This document shows positions 6,154 to 9,641 of a stretch of DNA of 9,641 bases, one piece after another. The notes beneath the pieces are model-generated. The model saw nothing but the letters and a program-made list of their open reading frames with translations. It had not been told where the DNA came from and made no database searches. Made by a program: the position numbers and the translations under genes. Numbering within the stretch: position 1 is the first letter of the stretch; every line of letters starts with the position of its first letter. The stretch spans positions 1-9,641 of the forward strand of contig JAFWEA010000144.1 in assembly GCA_017543005.1 (NCBI GenBank), given 5' to 3'. Origin of the DNA: Solobacterium sp. (GTDB lineage Bacteria; Bacillota_I; Bacilli_A; Erysipelotrichales; Erysipelotrichaceae).

Positions 6154-7008
6154 ATGGCAACGAAAAAAAGAAGACGTCTGAAAAAGGGCGCAAAGCTGAT
6201 ATTAATCGTTTTTGCGGCAGTGCTGATCGGCCTGCTGGGACTGCTGGCGTGGAACCTCAGGCCGGCAAAAAGCCCGGCAGCGGCGGTAACGCCGGAACCC
6301 ACGGCCGAGCCGGCCACCCCTGAGCCGACACCGGATCTGGTGCCGGACTGGCTGGATATCGGGACGGCCGAAGCGAAATACCGCATCTTCCGGCAGGATC
6401 ATGAGATCAACAGCGAAGTGAAGGCGTATGTGTACTTTACATCCGGACTGATCGAACAGCCGGTGGTGCAGAGTTCCGACAACAGCAAGTACCTGACCGT
6501 CAACTGGGAGGACATGTCCTACCGCTCGTACGGTTCGGCCTTCATGGACTACCGCAACAATCCGGAAATCGATGAGAATATCATCATCTACGGCCACTAT
6601 GTCTATGAACGGCGCAGCCCGGATGATCGCACGCTCATGTTTACCCCGCTGGCGCTGCTGCGGGATGAGAGCGTCTACCCGGACAACAAGATGGTTGTGC
6701 TGATGACGGAAGATCATCTTTACGGCTATGAACTGGCCTATGTCTATGACTGCCCGCTGGTGCCGACCGAATACGGGGACATGGCCCGCGAGGACCTGCA
6801 GTTCAACCTGACCGAATACGACAGTGATTATTTTGCGGCATATACCAAGGCCATCGAGGGCGTGCAGCTCTACGACACGGGTGTGGAAATCGCCGACGGC
6901 GAACGCATGCTCAGCCTGCAGACCTGCATCGAGTGGCACGAAGAATCCCGGCAGATTGCCGTCTGCCGGCAGATCTTCACAATGGATATTCCCGAGGAAT
7001 GGAGATAA
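6154..7008 (+). CDS. srtB: Class B sortase
   Basis: This 284-residue membrane-anchored transpeptidase should cut a sorting motif in secreted proteins and join them to cell-wall peptidoglycan or pilin partners. A basic N-terminus (KKRRRLKKG) leads into one membrane helix (about 14-33). A Pro/Glu/Thr-rich linker with repeated PEPT-like units (about 46-61) follows, then the sortase barrel. The catalytic residues are visible: H148 (in IIYGHY), C258 (in LSLQTCIEW) and R266 as the likely arginine (in SRQIAVCR; R272 is the alternative). The long loop before the Cys and the LxTC pattern indicate class B. No LPXTG or NPQTN substrate is encoded in the window. The ATG lacks a ribosome binding site but lies just after an extended -10 box. 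ffh starts only 3 bases after its stop. Confidence 0.9.
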   Translation: MATKKRRRLKKGAKLILIVFAAVLIGLLGLLAWNLRPAKSPAAAVTPEPTAEPATPEPTPDLVPDWLDIGTAEAKYRIFRQDHEINSEVKAYVYFTSGLIEQPVVQSSDNSKYLTVNWEDMSYRSYGSAFMDYRNNPEIDENIIIYGHYVYERRSPDDRTLMFTPLALLRDESVYPDNKMVVLMTEDHLYGYELAYVYDCPLVPTEYGDMAREDLQFNLTEYDSDYFAAYTKAIEGVQLYDTGVEIADGERMLSLQTCIEWHEESRQIAVCRQIFTMDIPEEWR

Positions 7009-7011
7009 ACT

Positions 7012-8424
7012 ATGGCATTTGATTCATTAAGCGAACGTCTGAGCAAGACACTGCGTGACGTGTCCGGCAAGGGACGTCTGACCGACAAGAATATGGAGGA
7101 CATGCTCAAGGAAGTGCGGATTGCGCTGCTTGAGGCGGATGTCAACTATAAGATCGTCAAGGAATTCCTGGAAGATATCCGGGAGCGGGCCCGCGGTGAG
7201 GATGTGCTCAACGGGGTGGAACCGGGCCAGATGCTTGTCAAGATCGTTCATGACGAGATCATCGAACTGCTCGGCACCGAACAGGCCGGTCTGAACTTTA
7301 AGGAAGAAGGCATTACGACCATCATGATGGTCGGCCTGCAGGGTACCGGCAAGACCACCAGCGTGGCCAAGATTGCCCGCATCTGCAAGCAGAAACTGAA
7401 CCGCAAGGTCATGCTGATTGCGGCGGACGTCATTCGCCCGGCGGCGATTGACCAGCTCCAGACCCTGGGCAGGGAAATCGGCGTGGAAGTCTTTACCAGG
7501 GGAACGGAAACCGATGCCTTTGAGACCGTCCGGCTGGGCATGGAATATGCGGCGGAAAAGGGCTATGACACCGTATTCATCGATACGGCCGGCCGTCTGC
7601 ACATCGATGACGAACTGATGCAGGAACTGGCCGATATCAACGAACTCGTGCACTGCGATGAGATCCTGCTGACCGTCGATGCCATGACCGGTCAGGATAT
7701 CATCCACGTGGCCCAGGCCTTTGCCGACCAGCTGCCCTTGACGGGTCTTGTCGTCACCAAGTTTGACGGTGACTCCCGCGGCGGCGGTGTGCTGTCGGTC
7801 CGCAAGATTACCAACGTCCCGGTCAAGTTCGTCGGTGAAGGCGAAAAGATCGAGGATATGGATATCTTCTATCCGGACCGCATGGCTGACCGGATCCTCG
7901 GGATGGGCGATGTCGTCTCCCTGGTCGAAAAGGTCCAGGAAACCATCGACATGGAAGAAGCCGAGAAGGCTGCCCAGCGTCTGATGGCCGGGGAATTCAC
8001 CCTGGAGGACATGCTGAGCCAGCTGGAACAGATGCAGAAGATGGGGCCGCTCGGCGGGATTCTGAAGATGCTGCCGGGTTATTCCCAGTATGCCGATCTG
8101 ATTGATGAAAACCAGGCCAACAACAATATGAAGAAGACCAAGGCGATCATCCAGTCCATGACCCCGGCAGAACGGCGCAGCCCGGAAAAACTGCGCGGCA
8201 CGATGAAGAAGCGGATTGCGGCCGGCTCCGGCACAACCGTCACCGATGTCAACCGGCTGATCAGCCAGTTCGAAAAGACCAAAAAAGCCATGGATGCCTT
8301 CGGCTCCATGCAGCGCAACGGCACCCTGAATGAAGAGAATCTTCAGAAAATGATGGATCGGGCCGAGGCTCAGGCTTCCCAGGCCCGTATGAACAACAAC
8401 AAACGGAAGCGCTATAAGTTCTGA
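7012..8424 (+). CDS. ffh: Signal recognition particle protein Ffh (SRP54)
   Basis: Ffh is the GTPase that, with SRP RNA and the receptor FtsY, delivers ribosomes making membrane proteins to the translocase. This 470-residue protein has the N domain (about 1-100), the G domain with the P-loop GLQGTGKTT (108-116), DTAGR (191-195), TKFDGD (249-254) and the GEGEKIEDMD region, and a Met-rich M domain (from about 325). The RNA-binding motif reads TMKKRIAAGSG (397-407), where most bacteria have SRxxRI; this substitution is unusual. GGAG (7001-7004), inside the end of the sortase gene, is its ribosome binding site, so translation is probably coupled. The usual Firmicutes neighbours ylxM (before) and rpsP (after) are absent. 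An internal promoter within srtB cannot be excluded. Confidence 0.97.
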   Translation: MAFDSLSERLSKTLRDVSGKGRLTDKNMEDMLKEVRIALLEADVNYKIVKEFLEDIRERARGEDVLNGVEPGQMLVKIVHDEIIELLGTEQAGLNFKEEGITTIMMVGLQGTGKTTSVAKIARICKQKLNRKVMLIAADVIRPAAIDQLQTLGREIGVEVFTRGTETDAFETVRLGMEYAAEKGYDTVFIDTAGRLHIDDELMQELADINELVHCDEILLTVDAMTGQDIIHVAQAFADQLPLTGLVVTKFDGDSRGGGVLSVRKITNVPVKFVGEGEKIEDMDIFYPDRMADRILGMGDVVSLVEKVQETIDMEEAEKAAQRLMAGEFTLEDMLSQLEQMQKMGPLGGILKMLPGYSQYADLIDENQANNNMKKTKAIIQSMTPAERRSPEKLRGTMKKRIAAGSGTTVTDVNRLISQFEKTKKAMDAFGSMQRNGTLNEENLQKMMDRAEAQASQARMNNNKRKRYKF

Positions 8425-8441
8425 GAAAAGAGGGGATAACA

Positions 8442-8873
8442 ATGACAGACTTATCAGATAAGCTTAATCTTGCCGGCTATGCGATGATGCTTGTTTCTGT
8501 CCTGCTGGCTGCCCTGGCGATTGCTCTTTCCAAAAAGGGAAAGAGAACCGGCCTGCTGACAAACCTCAGTTACATCTGCCTGATCGGCTTCATGATCACC
8601 GGGTATTTCCGGATCCAGAATCTGGCTTCGGTGAACAACTGGACAGGTGTCATTCAGGATGTGACGATCCGTTCCAAGGCAGTCGTCATTCTGGCGGTGC
8701 TCGTCGTCATCATCAACTTCATCCCGTTCATCACTTACCGGACACCGGAAGATGCCCGGATCCGGGAAGAACAGAGAATCAGATACGAAAAGTTCAGCCG
8801 GGAACAGGAAGAAGCAGCGAAAAAGCAGGCACTGAAAGATGCCGAGGAAATGAAGGCAAAAGAAAAACTGTAA
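8442..8873 (+). CDS. Three-helix membrane protein of unknown function
   Basis: This 143-residue protein is not from a family I recognise. It has three predicted membrane helices at about 10-29, 37-56 and 79-98. The short loop between the first two is basic (KKGKR), placing it in the cytoplasm. A strongly charged C-terminal tail (100-143), rich in Glu, Lys and Arg, should form a cytoplasmic helix or coiled coil. A strong ribosome binding site, AGAGGGG (8429-8435), precedes the ATG. The gene begins 17 bases after ffh and ends just before a terminator, so it is probably the last gene of the srtB-ffh unit. The link to protein targeting is by position only. Confidence 0.75.
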   Translation: MTDLSDKLNLAGYAMMLVSVLLAALAIALSKKGKRTGLLTNLSYICLIGFMITGYFRIQNLASVNNWTGVIQDVTIRSKAVVILAVLVVIINFIPFITYRTPEDARIREEQRIRYEKFSREQEEAAKKQALKDAEEMKAKEKL

Positions 8874-8881
8874 TGATCCAG

Positions 8882-8916
8882 AAGAATCCCTGTCCGATAC
8901 GGACGGGGTTTCTTTT
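8882..8916 (+). terminator. Intrinsic terminator ending the srtB-ffh unit
   Basis: A long stem pairs 8882-8896 with 8900-8914 around an ATA loop. Fourteen of fifteen positions pair, with one G-T wobble and one T-T mismatch. It ends in TTTT before A. This is the strongest terminator in the window. Confidence 0.82.
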
Positions 8917-8933
8917 ATCCGCAGGGAAGGATC

Positions 8934-8942
8934 TGATATAGT
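8934..8942 (+). promoter_or_regulatory. Extended -10 promoter of the methyltransferase gene
   Basis: TGATATAGT carries a TGn extension and TATAGT (8937-8942), five of six matches to consensus. The -35 region overlaps the preceding terminator tail and matches poorly. Unlike the sortase and metallophosphoesterase genes, this one has a proper ribosome binding site, GAAAGGA (8955-8961), five bases before the ATG. Confidence 0.45.
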
Positions 8943-8966
8943 ATTGAAGAGACAGAAAGGATACAC

Positions 8967-9554
8967 ATGGCAGCTTCCGTGATATGGGACTTGCTGGCCC
9001 CGGCCTATGACCGCCTCCGGCAGAGTGACCGCAAAACCAGAGAAATCATGTACCGCCGGATCCGGCAGGTCATCCGGGACAGGGATGTGCTGGAAGTGGG
9101 CTGCGGCACCGGGGAACTGGCCTGCACCACGGCTGTCTATGCCCGCCACATGGCCGCAGTTGACAGCTCTATGGGCATGCTCAGGCAGGCGGAAAAGAAA
9201 CACGGACCGAAGAATCTCGTGTTCCGGCCGGGCGATGTGTATGAACTGCCATTCGGTGATGGTGTCTTTGATGTGGTCATCATCGCCGACACCCTGCATG
9301 TGCTCAATGATCCGGCAAAAGCCCTGCAGGAAATCAGCCGGGTGATGAAGCCGGCCGGGGTGCTGATTGCCCCGGACCAGCTGTACGGGCAGGCGGAAGA
9401 AAACAGCCGCCGCATGCTGCCCGGTACAGTGCGCCGGCAGTGGACAGAAGGGGAATATTTATTGTTTCTGCAGGAAAACGGCTTTGCGGTAAACGGTTAT
9501 CGGATCCTGGCGGGCAGACCGCCGCGCATCTATGCCGAATGCCGCCGGAAATAA
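8967..9554 (+). CDS. Class I SAM-dependent methyltransferase
   Basis: This 195-residue cytoplasmic enzyme has the Rossmann-like methyltransferase fold. An N-terminal WDLLAPAYDRLR segment (7-18) resembles the start of UbiE-like members. Motif I, VLEVGCGTGELA (about 41-52), binds S-adenosylmethionine. The acidic residue after strand two is the D in AAVDSS. Later segments include GDVYELPFGDGVFDVV and the post-motif VMKPAGVLIAPD. The closest general type is methyltransferase type 11 (UbiE/COQ5-like), but the small size and the lack of any quinone gene nearby leave the substrate unknown; small molecule, lipid and RNA remain options. It has its own promoter and may share a message with the gene starting 13 bases after its stop. 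Confidence 0.85.
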   Translation: MAASVIWDLLAPAYDRLRQSDRKTREIMYRRIRQVIRDRDVLEVGCGTGELACTTAVYARHMAAVDSSMGMLRQAEKKHGPKNLVFRPGDVYELPFGDGVFDVVIIADTLHVLNDPAKALQEISRVMKPAGVLIAPDQLYGQAEENSRRMLPGTVRRQWTEGEYLLFLQENGFAVNGYRILAGRPPRIYAECRRK

Positions 9555-9567
9555 GAGGGAACAGTTC

Positions 9568-9641
9568 ATGAATTATTACGATGATAACTACTGCCGGACC
9601 ATTGATACGGTTGTGGCCGGAATGAAAGAGATTGACGGACA
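9568..9641 (+). CDS. Start of an unrecognised gene (runs off the window)
   Basis: An ATG at 9568 follows AAGAGGGA (9553-9560), a good ribosome binding site, and opens a frame of 24 complete codons to the window edge. The protein begins MNYYDDNYCRTIDTVVAG, with an unusually Tyr/Asp-rich start. It lies 13 bases after the methyltransferase stop and is probably in the same operon. Too little is present to name a family. Confidence 0.6.
   Translation, partial: MNYYDDNYCRTIDTVVAGMKEIDG

Noticed and set aside
6289..6337. Repeated PEPT codons in the sortase gene as a DNA repeat
   Set aside because: Proline-rich linkers are normal between a membrane anchor and a sortase domain, and the repeat is loose at the DNA level.
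7027..8442. Open frame of 471 codons on the minus strand, across the whole of ffh
   Set aside because: It mirrors ffh in the opposite frame. The predicted protein is rich in His, Gly and Leu with no domain pattern, as expected from antisense reading of a GC-rich gene.
8454..9299. Open frame of 281 codons on the minus strand
   Set aside because: It runs across two well-supported plus-strand genes and the terminator between them, and its translation has no recognisable motifs.

Overview
The window looks like core chromosome of a moderately GC-rich low-GC-lineage (Firmicutes/Bacillota) bacterium. Evidence: an OhrR with Bacillus-type redox residues, a Bacillus-type phosphoglucomutase, a class B sortase, a free-standing prolyl-tRNA editing protein, strong AAGGAGG-type ribosome binding sites and SigA-like promoters. 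An Erysipelotrichales-type gut anaerobe would fit, but that is inference. No mobile element, CRISPR array, tRNA, rRNA or riboswitch is visible.

Layout. Positions 1-140 are A+T-rich and hold at most the tail of an unrecognised gene. A lipoprotein metallophosphoesterase (minus strand, 141-1289) diverges from phosphoglucomutase (1378-3072), with back-to-back promoters between them. After a terminator comes a peroxide-defence pair: glutathione peroxidase (3172-3714), with a perfect TACAATTGTA palindrome just after its -10 box, and an OhrR-type MarR regulator (3772-4227). A second terminator precedes a lipid (diacylglycerol-type) kinase (4290-5264) and a YbaK/PrdX tRNA deacylase (5276-5758), which form a tight pair. 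A small one-helix membrane protein (minus strand, 5748-6065) converges on and overlaps prdX by 11 bases. It diverges from a class B sortase (6154-7008), which lies 3 bases from ffh (7012-8424), followed by a three-helix membrane protein (8442-8873) and a terminator. A SAM methyltransferase (8967-9554) and the start of an unknown gene (from 9568) end the window.

How the genes work together. The gpx-ohrR pair reads as an organic-peroxide sensing and detoxification locus. Sortase, SRP54 and the small membrane proteins share an envelope/secretion theme. The lipid kinase belongs to membrane lipid turnover, and phosphoglucomutase probably supplies glucose-1-phosphate for glycolipid or cell-surface sugar synthesis.

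I see no clear new system. The points most worth a second look are the gpx operator candidate and possible two-cysteine OhrR, the sortase-ffh coupling without ylxM or rpsP, two possibly leaderless extended -10 promoters, and an altered RNA-binding motif in Ffh.
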